Positions 41,484-48,600 of a stretch of DNA of 48,600 nt are shown piece after piece. The DNA is from Thermoleophilia bacterium UBA6103 (GTDB lineage: Bacteria; Actinomycetota; Thermoleophilia; UBA2241). The stretch is taken from the NCBI GenBank assembly GCA_002423545.1, contig DIWP01000016.1, positions 11,553 to 60,152 on the forward strand. The letters run 5' to 3'. Position 1 is the stretch's first letter. The number at the start of each line of letters is the position of its first letter. The notes under the pieces were generated by a model that did no database searches, was not told the origin of the DNA, and saw only the letters and a list, made by a program, of their open reading frames with translations. The translations under genes were made by a program, and so were the position numbers.

Positions 41484-42865
41484 GCGCCGTCACAGACACA
41501 GGGCAAGCCGCGGCGCCCGGGGGCACGGGAGCGCGACGGACCGCCGGCGGGGGCGTCTCGCCGGGGTGGAGCGTGTTCCACCCGCGGAACATGAGCCCGG
41601 CTCTGCGGGTCTGGCTGGCGGTCCTGCTGGCCGGCCTGCTGGTGGGCCTCGGCGCCTGGGTCTACCAGCTCACGCAAGGGCTGGCCGTCACGAACATGCG
41701 CAACTCGATGATGTGGGGCCTCTACATCACACTGTTCATGTACTTTGTCGGCCTCTCTGCCGGTGGCCTCATCGTCGCTTCGGGAGGTCGGCTCTTCGGT
41801 GCGGTGCGCTACAAGCCGATCGTCCGTCTGGCGGTGCTCGAGGCGACCGTGGCGGTCATGCTGGCGGCGCTGCTGCTGCTGCCGGACATCGGCCGTCCGG
41901 ACCGTGTCTGGCACCTGTTCCGCTACCCGCACCTCACCTCACCGCTGATCTGGGACATCGCCATCGTCACCGTCTACTTCCTCATCTCGGTGACTTACGT
42001 CTGGCTCTACACGCGTGCCGACCTGGCCCGCGCCGGCAGCCGGCTCGCCTTCGGCACCGGCACGAGCGCGGCGGACCTGGCCCGCGACGAACGTCTCAAG
42101 ACGGCGCTGGCCTGGATCGGTCTGCCGGCGGCGATCCTGCTCCACTCCATCACCGCCTGGATCTTCGGCCTGCAGATCGCGCGCGGCTTCTGGTACTCGG
42201 CCGTCATGGCGCCGCTGTTCATCTCCTCGGCGCTGGTCTCGGGCATGGGTCTCATGATCCTGCTCGCCCTGGTGCTGCGGCGCGGTGGCCGGCTGTCGTT
42301 CGGCAACGACCTGGTGAGCTCCATGGGGAGCCTGCTGGGCGTCTTCATCGCCGTCGAGGGGTTCCTTGTCTTCAGCGAGATGCTCACCGCCGCCTATCCG
42401 GGCGCCGGCTTCGAGGCGGAACCGGTCGAGCGGTTGCTGACCGGGCCCTATGCGGGCTTCTTCTGGTTCGAGGTCGTGGCCGGCCTGGCCGTCCCGCTCG
42501 TGCTCCTGGCCGTGCGTCGTCTGCGGATGGACATGCGCTGGGTGGCGATCGCCGCGGTGCTGGCCGTCGTGGGGATCTTCGTCCACCGGCTCAATATCGT
42601 GCTCAACGGTCTCTCGTACGCGACCGTGTCCTATCCGCCGGGCGTGTCGATCGGGACGGCGCAGCCGGCCGGCGAGACCTCCTTCGCGCTGAGCCTCTTC
42701 TACTATCCGAGCGTGATCGAGTGGCTGGTGGTGCTGGGCCTACTGAGCCTTGGGGCCCTGGTGTTCACGGCGGCGGCCCTGTATCTGCCACTGCGCGAAG
42801 GAGGGCCGGGGGCAGCGCCCGGACCGGCGCTTCAGGCTGACCCAGGCGGCGCCGCGATGGAGTAG
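41480..42865 (+). CDS. NrfD/PsrC-type quinol-binding membrane anchor
   Basis: A 461-residue protein with about nine transmembrane helices, starting after a polar N-terminus of about 45 residues. Helix 1 is VWLAVLLAGLLVGLGAWVYQL; NMRNSMMWGLYITLFMYFVGLSAGGLI is the typical NrfD segment. Members of this family oxidise or reduce menaquinol at the membrane and pass electrons to the iron-sulfur subunit, without heme. The gene overlaps the previous one by ATGA and ends ten bases before the Rrf2 gene. Confidence 0.92.
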   Translation: MSAVTDTGQAAAPGGTGARRTAGGGVSPGWSVFHPRNMSPALRVWLAVLLAGLLVGLGAWVYQLTQGLAVTNMRNSMMWGLYITLFMYFVGLSAGGLIVASGGRLFGAVRYKPIVRLAVLEATVAVMLAALLLLPDIGRPDRVWHLFRYPHLTSPLIWDIAIVTVYFLISVTYVWLYTRADLARAGSRLAFGTGTSAADLARDERLKTALAWIGLPAAILLHSITAWIFGLQIARGFWYSAVMAPLFISSALVSGMGLMILLALVLRRGGRLSFGNDLVSSMGSLLGVFIAVEGFLVFSEMLTAAYPGAGFEAEPVERLLTGPYAGFFWFEVVAGLAVPLVLLAVRRLRMDMRWVAIAAVLAVVGIFVHRLNIVLNGLSYATVSYPPGVSIGTAQPAGETSFALSLFYYPSVIEWLVVLGLLSLGALVFTAAALYLPLREGGPGAAPGPALQADPGGAAME

Positions 42866-42875
42866 CCTTGAGCTT

Positions 42876-43301
42876 GTGAAGATCGACCTGACCAAGCGCG
42901 GCGACTACGCGGTGCGCGCCATGTTGGCGCTGGCGCAGCACGAGCCGAAAGGCCTGCTGAGCGGACCGAGCATCGCCGCCGAGATGTCGATACCGCCGCG
43001 CTTTCTGCCGCAGGTGATGGGCGACCTCGTACGCGGCGGGCTTGTTGAAGCGACGACCGGCAGGGCCGGCGGCTACCGGCTGGCCCGCCCCGCTGCAGAG
43101 ATCACGTTGCTGCAGATCGTCGAGGCGGTCGAGGGAGACAGCCGGCGCACCTCGTGTGTGCTGCGCGGCGGCCCGTGCCGCCAGGACGGCACGTGTGCCG
43201 TGCACGACACCTTCATGGCGGCGCAGGACGGCATGCTCGCGCCCTTAAGGGGGACCACGCTGGCCGCTGTGAGCGGGGGGGACGATCGGCGCACAGGGTG
43301 A
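42876..43301 (+). CDS. Rrf2-family transcriptional regulator with three cysteines
   Basis: A 141-residue regulator: DLTKRGDYAVRAMLALAQHEPKG and a winged helix with SIPPRFLPQVMGDLVRGGLVEATTGRAGGYRLAR. Cys94, Cys101 and Cys107 (spacing x6, x5) lie where IscR, NsrR and RsrR hold an Fe-S cluster that senses iron, NO or redox state. GTG start. It follows the NrfD gene by ten bases, so it is co-transcribed with the enzyme it probably controls. The inverted repeat at the operon promoter is its likely target. Confidence 0.92.
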   Translation: MKIDLTKRGDYAVRAMLALAQHEPKGLLSGPSIAAEMSIPPRFLPQVMGDLVRGGLVEATTGRAGGYRLARPAAEITLLQIVEAVEGDSRRTSCVLRGGPCRQDGTCAVHDTFMAAQDGMLAPLRGTTLAAVSGGDDRRTG

Positions 43302-43451
43302 CGGACGATGCCGTCCGCCATCGCCTTCGCGCGGAGGATGTGCGTCCTTCCGGCCGGTCGGCCATGTCCCGTCGCCGTCGAGGTGTCTGCCGACTCAGCG
43401 GCGTCGCGCCGGGGATCCGTCAGTGCGCGTCGGCTCGCATCGCAGCGCATC

Positions 43452-43479
43452 TTGCGCTGTGACGGTCGGGGAGTACACT
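43452..43479 (+). promoter_or_regulatory. Promoter of the lipoprotein gene
   Basis: TTGCGC (43452-43457) and TACACT (43474-43479) are 16 bases apart, upstream of the GGGAG box and ATG at 43512. Confidence 0.55.
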
Positions 43480-43511
43480 GGATTCGAGTGAGCTTGCGCG
43501 AGGGAGCGGAT

Positions 43512-43976
43512 ATGGACGCCTCGCGACACCCGCTGCGGTGCCCTTCCTCCGGGCCGGCCTTCCGGAGCGCCCGCCCGGACGGCTTGGCTGCGGTGCTCAT
43601 CGCCTTCCTCGTGTTCCTCCTGAGCATCGGTTGCGGCTCTACCGACGGTGGCTTTGCCGGCGTGTGGACGGCCGCCGAGGGCTACGGAGGTCTTGTCATC
43701 GAACGGAGCGGCGACGAGTACTCGATCACGCTGGTCGACGCGGACGGCAGCAAGAGCACGCCCCAGACCACGACGCTCGAAGGCGAGGAGTTGCGCTTCA
43801 GTCTGCTTAGAGGCGAGCTCCCCAAGCCGCAGGGACCAGACCTGATCGATATCGCCGCCAGACTCGTCGTGTCGGGTGATCCGGCGACAGACAGGATCAC
43901 GCTCACGATCGAGACATCGGGCGGTACGACGTCCATCGACCTCCGGCGGGCCGAGGAGATCGCACTCGACACCTAG
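43512..43976 (+). CDS. Small predicted lipoprotein
   Basis: A 154-residue protein. A hydrophobic segment (LAAVLIAFLVFLLSIGC, Cys41) looks like a signal peptide with a weak lipobox. The mature part is beta-rich (GVWTAAEGYGGLVIERSGDEYSITLVDADG), with alternating strands like a small lipocalin- or DUF-type barrel. No family recognised. GAGGGAG precedes the ATG, and its own promoter is visible. It separates the molybdoenzyme operon from the convergent Flx/Hdr cluster. Confidence 0.72.
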   Translation: MDASRHPLRCPSSGPAFRSARPDGLAAVLIAFLVFLLSIGCGSTDGGFAGVWTAAEGYGGLVIERSGDEYSITLVDADGSKSTPQTTTLEGEELRFSLLRGELPKPQGPDLIDIAARLVVSGDPATDRITLTIETSGGTTSIDLRRAEEIALDT

Positions 43977-44169
43977 TCGCCTGCAACGACACCCGACGCA
44001 AGCGGCTTCACGGCGCCGCCGACATCGCCGGCCCTCGTGGACGGAGATTTCGCCAGTAAGGATGACGAGCAGATCGCCAGGTCCGCTGTGACCAGGCCCC
44101 CACGAGAGGGCACCGGCAGCATCGCCGTGCAGAGGATCGGCGACGGCCAGAGCCGCGTGTGGAGGGTGG

Positions 44170-45000
44170 TCAGTACTCGGCGGGAAGCTTCTTGAGCTGC
44201 GCTGCCGTGAAGACCGGGCCATCCTTGCAGACGTAGACCGATCCGATGTTGCAGCGGCCACACTTGCCGACGCCGCACTTCATGCGCATCTCCAGCGTCG
44301 TGTAGACGGCATCGTCCGCGAAGCCCAGCTTCTCGAGCACCGGGAACGAGAACTTGATCATGACGGGCGGTCCGCAGATCACCGCGACCGCGTTCGCCGC
44401 CGAGGGCGCGACCTCCGCCAGCACGGTGGGAACGAATCCCACCCGGCCTTCCCACTCGGGCGTCTCACCGCCCGGGTCCACGGTCACCACGGTCGTGACG
44501 TCGTCGCGTGCCTGCCACTCCTGCAGCTCGCGCTTATAGACCAGGTCCTGGACGGTCCGGGCGCCGTAGACGATGGTGAGGTCACCGAACTCGTCGCGAC
44601 GGTCGAGGATGTTCCAGATGACGCAGCGGACCGGGGCCAGGCCGATACCACCGGCCACGAAGACGACGTCCTTGCCGCGCCACTCATCGACGGGGAACCA
44701 GTTGCCGTACGGACCACGGAATCCGATGGTGTCGCCGATGTCGACCTCACGCAGGGCCGTGGTGACCTTGCCGACGAGCTTGAAGCAGCACTCGATGGCG
44801 CCTGGGCGGGTCGGCGGGCTGGCGATGCAGAAGGTGGCCTCACCGGCGCCGAAGACCGAGTACTCGCCGAACTGTCCGGAGTGGAACCCAAAGGCCTCGC
44901 GTGTCGCTTCATCCTGAAACTCGAGGCGCAGGCTGCGCGTGTCCGGCGTCTCGTCGATCACATCGACGACGGTGACGAGGTCGGGCTGGTAGATGGTCAC
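44170..45000 (-). CDS. flxA: FAD/NAD(P)-binding oxidoreductase subunit FlxA (HydG-like)
   Basis: A 276-residue ferredoxin-reductase-type flavoprotein. FGEYSVFGAGEATFCIAS is the FAD-binding part, VVFVAGGIGLAPVR and VAVICGPPVMIKF the NAD-binding part. The C-terminus has a [2Fe-2S] motif, Cys242, Cys247, Cys250 and Cys258 (CGVGKCGRCNIGSVYVC). The same architecture is known as sulfhydrogenase gamma subunit and AsrB. In the FlxABCD-HdrABC complex it oxidises NADH for flavin-based bifurcation. The GTG start overlaps the flxB stop (GTGA). Last gene of the leftward cluster. Confidence 0.85.
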   Translation of the reverse strand: MTIYQPDLVTVVDVIDETPDTRSLRLEFQDEATREAFGFHSGQFGEYSVFGAGEATFCIASPPTRPGAIECCFKLVGKVTTALREVDIGDTIGFRGPYGNWFPVDEWRGKDVVFVAGGIGLAPVRCVIWNILDRRDEFGDLTIVYGARTVQDLVYKRELQEWQARDDVTTVVTVDPGGETPEWEGRVGFVPTVLAEVAPSAANAVAVICGPPVMIKFSFPVLEKLGFADDAVYTTLEMRMKCGVGKCGRCNIGSVYVCKDGPVFTAAQLKKLPAEY

Positions 45001-46172
45001 CCTTCACCACCTCCGTCACTGTCTGCGGTGACTGCGGGTCTACCGCGGCGCGCGGCGTCGTCGATCTCCGAGAGGATCTCGACGAGGTCCTGACCCGCAT
45101 GGCAGACGCGGGTACAGCGACCGCAGCCGGTGCAGAGGATCTCCCCGAAGCGCAACGGATAGATGGCGAACTTGTGGTTGATCCGCTGGCGAAAACGGAC
45201 GTTCTGGTCTTCTCGCGGGTTGTGTCCCGACGCGTGTGAGGTGAACCTGCCCGTCTGGCAGGTGTCCCAGCAGCGCCGCCGTGTGCCGCAGCTCACGCCG
45301 TCCGGCTCATCGACGATGTCGAAGCAGTGGCAGGTGGGACAGACGGAGGTGCAGGCGCCGCAGCCGTTGCAGCGGATCCCGAGGCTTGTCAGCAGGGGGT
45401 CGTCGAAGTTGGCAGCGACCCAGTCGCGGATCGCCGGGCCGTCTATCGCCAGATGACCGGCGATACGCTCACGGGCGGCTGACCGGAATCCGGCGGCCTG
45501 ACGGCGCAGGGAGTCTGACTGCGCGGGCTCGCCGGCATGGGCGGCGAGATGGGAGTCGATGAAGGCGCGTCCCTTGTCGGTCGTCGCCTGTACCATGTAG
45601 CCGCCCTCGACGGGCGTGAACAGGCCGTCGGCGCCGCGTGTCCCGTCGGGTGTGCCGCCGACGGCGGCACAGAAGCACGACTCATCCTCCACCGGACAGG
45701 CCAGCGTGAAGACGGTCGTGGCCTCTCGCCGCCCGTTCCACAGTTCGTCCTTCGTGTCCCAGTTCATCACCTTGTCGACGATCTCCAGAGCGGCGGCGTC
45801 GCATGGCTTCACGCCCAGGGCGATCCGGGAGGGGGCGTCGACCCGAGGGCCCCTCAGCTCGAGGCCGGTCCCGCGGCGGCGCCAGCTCACCAGCGCCTCT
45901 TCCTGGGGCAGGAAGAATCCCTTGAGCGAGAGGTTCGGCAAGCCGCGACCGAGGGCCATCTGCGAAGCGTCGTGGAGTGCCGCGTACTCGATGAGCTCCG
46001 GTGCGGCGCCGGGTCGCAGGCAGGCGGCTGACGCGATGGCGGCGGGAGAGGCGCAGCTTCCGGTCACGGCGGGAGCGATCACCTCCGTTCCGGCGGTCAG
46101 GAGCTCGTCGACCAGGCGTGTGAGCGACTCCTCTGTGAGGTAGAGCTCGTCTGCGTGACGCTCATCGCTCAC
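44997..46172 (-). CDS. flxB: 4Fe-4S electron-transfer subunit FlxB (HydB-like)
   Basis: A 391-residue protein with an N-terminal domain resembling the sulfhydrogenase beta subunit/AsrA (LSLKGFFLPQEEAL, GVKPCDAAALEIVDKV, CPVEDESCFCAAVGG) and two C-terminal [4Fe-4S] motifs: CNGCGACTSVCPTCHC and CTGCGRCTRVCHAG. It should carry electrons between FlxA and the rest of the complex. GTG start at 46172, overlapping flxC by four bases; the frame extends far upstream without homology. Confidence 0.85.
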   Translation of the reverse strand: MSDERHADELYLTEESLTRLVDELLTAGTEVIAPAVTGSCASPAAIASAACLRPGAAPELIEYAALHDASQMALGRGLPNLSLKGFFLPQEEALVSWRRRGTGLELRGPRVDAPSRIALGVKPCDAAALEIVDKVMNWDTKDELWNGRREATTVFTLACPVEDESCFCAAVGGTPDGTRGADGLFTPVEGGYMVQATTDKGRAFIDSHLAAHAGEPAQSDSLRRQAAGFRSAARERIAGHLAIDGPAIRDWVAANFDDPLLTSLGIRCNGCGACTSVCPTCHCFDIVDEPDGVSCGTRRRCWDTCQTGRFTSHASGHNPREDQNVRFRQRINHKFAIYPLRFGEILCTGCGRCTRVCHAGQDLVEILSEIDDAARRGRPAVTADSDGGGEG

Positions 46173-47050
46173 TTGATGAACTCCTCCTGGTCGTCGGGGC
46201 GGTAGTCGCCGATCGGCGCCGGCCGTTCCGGATCGTCGCTGACCACGTAGTCGAATCGCTCCTCGACGATCTGCTGTACCTTCCGGTTCAAGAGGCTGAG
46301 AGGGATGTCGACCGGGCAGAAGCGCTCGCATTCGCCGCAGCCGACACAACGGCCGGCCAGGTGCAGCGCGCGGATGAGGTTCCAGGCGAGGTTCCCGCGA
46401 GGATGGGAGGCGGTCTCGATCCACTGCGGCATCGTCTTGTCGGCGATGCACTGTTCGCAGACGCAGAGCGGGCAGACCTGGCGACAGGCGTAGCAGCGCA
46501 CGCATTTGGAGAACTGGTCGGTCCAGAACTGCCAGCGCTCGTCCGGCGAGAGCGCGTCCAGCATCGCGACGCGATCGTCTATGGTGGTCGCCGGCATCGG
46601 AGGCTCGGGCTGAGGCTCTCCGAGGAGGTAGGCGACTCGCGCCGGCTCGCGGTTGTCGCAGCCATAGCAGCGCGGTGCCACGGTCTCCGACGTCGGCTGC
46701 GCCGGGTCTTTGAGGGCCGGCTCTTCGAAGACGCCGCCGCAGCGGACGCCGATGAGCACGAGCCGGTCGCTCGAGAGCTGCTCCTCGCGCAGCAGGCCGG
46801 CGACGGCCTTCACATCGCAACCCTTGACCACGAGCGCCAGCTTGCCGAGTCGTGTGACCTGCGGCCGGCGCGGGCTGAGATACGTCGCCAGGTTGTGTAC
46901 GCAGCGAGCATCGAAGATCAGCCGGTCGGCATCGTCGGGGGAGGTGATGAACGCCGGGCGGGCGCCGCGGCGGCCCTCCTCCCAGCCGATCACCAGCTCG
47001 ACCTCGCCGTCGGCAAGCAGCGTGCGGGCCAGCTCCTGCAGCTCTTTCAC
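46169..47050 (-). CDS. flxC: 4Fe-4S subunit FlxC (FdhB/FrhB-like N-terminus)
   Basis: A 293-residue protein. Its first half resembles the FrhB/FdhB type (LGKLALVVKGCDVKAVAGLLREEQL), and its second half has two cysteine groups: CVRCYACRQVCPLCVCEQC and CVGCGECERFCPVDIP. A middle Cys pair (CYGCDN) may add another metal site. It is an internal electron-transfer subunit in the Flx cluster. GTG start 47050 overlaps the flxD stop (GTGA). Confidence 0.82.
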   Translation of the reverse strand: MKELQELARTLLADGEVELVIGWEEGRRGARPAFITSPDDADRLIFDARCVHNLATYLSPRRPQVTRLGKLALVVKGCDVKAVAGLLREEQLSSDRLVLIGVRCGGVFEEPALKDPAQPTSETVAPRCYGCDNREPARVAYLLGEPQPEPPMPATTIDDRVAMLDALSPDERWQFWTDQFSKCVRCYACRQVCPLCVCEQCIADKTMPQWIETASHPRGNLAWNLIRALHLAGRCVGCGECERFCPVDIPLSLLNRKVQQIVEERFDYVVSDDPERPAPIGDYRPDDQEEFIK

Positions 47051-47658
47051 GAGCGCTCCCCCGAGCCGTCGCCGAGCAGATCCTCTATCGTCGCGAACGA
47101 CTCCCCGGTCAGCGACGGGCGGTCGACAAGACCGTGATAACCCTCGAACGGGCCCAGCTCGCGCGCCCTGGAGACGGCCCCGTCGACCACATCGCGCCAC
47201 TTGGCGCCTTCCGAGGCTGAGACCCACGAGAACGTCAGCCGGCCGGGATCGATCCCCAGGAAGACCGCCAGCTCGCGGAACACCGTGAAGCGGCGCCGGG
47301 CATGGTAGTTGCCCGAGGTGTAGTGACAATCGGCCGGATGACAGCCGCTGACGATCACGCCGTCGGCGCCGCGCTCAAAGGCCTTGATGATGAACAACGG
47401 ATCGATGCGCCCGGTGCAGGGCAGCCGGATGATGCGCACGTTCGTTGCCATATGCAGACGGCTGGTCCCCGCAAGGTCGGCGCCGGTGTACGTGCACCAG
47501 TTGCAGACGAACGCGGTGATGCGTGGCTCGAACTTCCCGGCGGGCGAGGCGTCGGGTCCGTCGATGGCCGATCGGTCGTCTGCCGTCGCACCGTACGTCC
47601 GCAGCTCATCCGGCGTCTTCACGGCCGGCGACCTCTCTGTAGTCGGTGCATCGTCCAC
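47047..47658 (-). CDS. flxD: MvhD/FlxD-like [2Fe-2S] subunit
   Basis: A 203-residue protein with an MvhD domain: FVCNWCTYTGADLAGTSRL, IIRLPCTGRIDPLFIIKAFERGADGVIVSGCHPADCHY with the five conserved cysteines that bind a [2Fe-2S] cluster. MvhD links the partner dehydrogenase to HdrA. It carries about 40 extra N-terminal polar residues. The GTG at 47658 has GAGGGAG just upstream. The next gene upstream is hdrA, 22 bp away. Confidence 0.87.
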   Translation of the reverse strand: MDDAPTTERSPAVKTPDELRTYGATADDRSAIDGPDASPAGKFEPRITAFVCNWCTYTGADLAGTSRLHMATNVRIIRLPCTGRIDPLFIIKAFERGADGVIVSGCHPADCHYTSGNYHARRRFTVFRELAVFLGIDPGRLTFSWVSASEGAKWRDVVDGAVSRARELGPFEGYHGLVDRPSLTGESFATIEDLLGDGSGERS

Positions 47659-47680
47659 GTGCTCCCTCGCTCTCCGCCCG

Positions 47681-48600
47681 TCACCACGCCGAAAGAGCGT
47701 CGATCTCGGAGAAGATCTGCGCGTCGGTGAACGTCTCCAGTTCGATGCTGTCGCTGAGGCACACCGCCTCACAGGTGCCGCATCCCTGGCACTTGCCCGG
47801 ATTCACCTCGGCGACGTTGCGCTGGATGTGGTCGTCGATCACGCAGACCTGCTTCTGCTCGATGGCGCCATACGGGCAGACCCGGCGGCAGTTCATGCAG
47901 CCGATGCACGTCTGCTCATTGACGATCGCGACGGCAGGCTCGCGCTCCAGCTCCTCGCTCGAGAAGAGCGCCAGCGACTTGGCGGCCGCGGCGCTGGCCA
48001 TCGCCACGGAATCCGGGATGTCGCGCGGCGACTGGCAGGCGCCGGCGACGAAGATACCGGCGGTGGAGGTCTCCACGGGTCGCAGCTTCGGGTGGGCTTC
48101 GTTGATGAAGCCGTGCTGGTCGTAGCTCACCGACAGCTTCTGGGCCAGAAGCTCGATGCCGGGCTGCGGTCTGATCGCCGTCGCCAGCACGACCATGTCG
48201 GCGTCGATGGTCACCGGCTCGTTGGAGAGCGTGTCGTAGCCGACGACCTTGAGAGTCTCGTCGTCGCGATAGATGCGCGAGACGCGGCCGCGGACGAATT
48301 CGGCGCCGTCCTCTTCCACGGCCCGGCGCGTGAACTCGTCGTAGCCCTTGCCGGCGGCACGGAGGTCCATGTAGAAGAGCACCGGCCGGCCTTCGTGCAC
48401 CTTGTGCTTGTACAGCATGGCGTGTTTGGCGTTGTACATGCAGCAGATCTTGGAGCAGTACGCCATGCCTTTCTCGGGGTCGCGCGAGCCCACACAGTGT
48501 ACGAAGACGACGGTCTGCGGGACCTTGCCGTCGCTTGGTCTGCGTATCTCGCCGGATGTGGGGCCCGAGGCCGACGCGAGGCGCTCGAACTGCAGGCCGT
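47681..48600 (-). CDS. hdrA: Heterodisulfide reductase subunit A-like flavoprotein HdrA, 5'-truncated by window edge
   Basis: The last 306 codons of an HdrA-type protein whose start lies beyond the right edge. FVHCVGSRDPEKGMAYCSKICCMYNAKHA is the HdrA signature with conserved cysteines, followed by the FAD-domain end (ADMVVLATAIRPQPG, STAGIFVAGACQSPRDIPDSVAMASAAA) and two C-terminal [4Fe-4S] motifs (CIGCMNCRRVCPYG, CQGCGTCEAVCLSD). HdrA carries the bifurcating FAD in Hdr complexes. It sits at the upstream end of the visible flx genes; hdrB and hdrC, if present, would lie further right. Confidence 0.92.
   Translation of the reverse strand, partial: GLQFERLASASGPTSGEIRRPSDGKVPQTVVFVHCVGSRDPEKGMAYCSKICCMYNAKHAMLYKHKVHEGRPVLFYMDLRAAGKGYDEFTRRAVEEDGAEFVRGRVSRIYRDDETLKVVGYDTLSNEPVTIDADMVVLATAIRPQPGIELLAQKLSVSYDQHGFINEAHPKLRPVETSTAGIFVAGACQSPRDIPDSVAMASAAAAKSLALFSSEELEREPAVAIVNEQTCIGCMNCRRVCPYGAIEQKQVCVIDDHIQRNVAEVNPGKCQGCGTCEAVCLSDSIELETFTDAQIFSEIDALSAW

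Noticed and set aside
46173..46820. N-terminal extension of the flxB frame
   Set aside because: Out of frame with and antisense-free over flxC, which is clearly coding; GTG 46172 with the GTGA overlap is preferred.
1..48600. CRISPR arrays, prophage or intact insertion sequences
   Set aside because: No regularly spaced repeats, integrases or complete transposase genes were seen; the only transposase-like segment is the zinc ribbon in the TetR fusion.

Overview
The window is very GC-rich, densely coded chromosomal DNA with many GTG starts, 4-nt stop/start overlaps (ATGA, GTGA) and purine-rich ribosome binding sites. The gene set (DUF3068-like and PQQ-propeller exported proteins, a MoxR/vWA pair, many lipoproteins, LigD of PE-LIG-POL order, the ACT/DUF711 pair, Tat-exported molybdoenzyme) fits a deep-branching Actinomycetota lineage. 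The Flx/HdrA electron-bifurcation genes and the NrfD-anchored molybdoenzyme point to anaerobic or facultative energy metabolism. This placement is inference from gene content; no rRNA is present.

Layout. 1-2.3 kb: the 5' part of an MttB-family corrinoid methyltransferase, divergent from a regulator that fuses an IS1595-type transposase zinc ribbon/HTH to a TetR/BetI-like repressor. 2.4-10.4 kb: lipoprotein, two GNAT acetyltransferases, small membrane protein, PEP-synthase-like protein, FMN split-barrel protein, ychF, PAP2 phosphatase. 10.4-15.5 kb: ACT regulator + DUF711 protein, membrane-anchored hypothetical, rlmN, DUF4388 protein. 15.5-18.6 kb: the rpmH-rnpA-yidD-yidC-jag operon with a clear sigma-70-type promoter, but with no dnaA upstream and no rsmG/parAB downstream. 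18.7-25 kb: LppX/LolA-like lipoprotein, zinc-ribbon hypothetical, DUF2007, endonuclease IV, APC permease. 25.2-31 kb: moxR + vWA protein, DUF3068-like protein, small ORF, tRNA-Glu(UUC), PQQ propeller. 31.3-34.2 kb: ligD.

34.3-48.6 kb is the most interesting part and looks like a redox/sulfur island. A leftward operon encodes an ArsR-HTH/rhodanese fusion, a DsrE-like protein, a cysteine desulfurase and a SAM methyltransferase; a 26-bp palindrome lies just upstream. Divergent from it, a rightward operon with a good promoter encodes a small exported Cys/His protein, a Tat-exported molybdopterin oxidoreductase whose active-site region resembles the Asp-ligated (NarG-like) branch, a four-cluster ferredoxin subunit, an NrfD quinol anchor, and an Rrf2 Fe-S-type repressor as last gene. 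A lipoprotein follows. A leftward hdrA-flxD-flxC-flxB-flxA cluster then runs off the right edge; by family knowledge it couples NADH oxidation to low-potential carriers through flavin bifurcation. A plausible but unproven reading is a regulated membrane respiratory reductase for an oxyanion or sulfur compound, with its own sulfur-handling genes next door and a bifurcating NADH oxidoreductase nearby.
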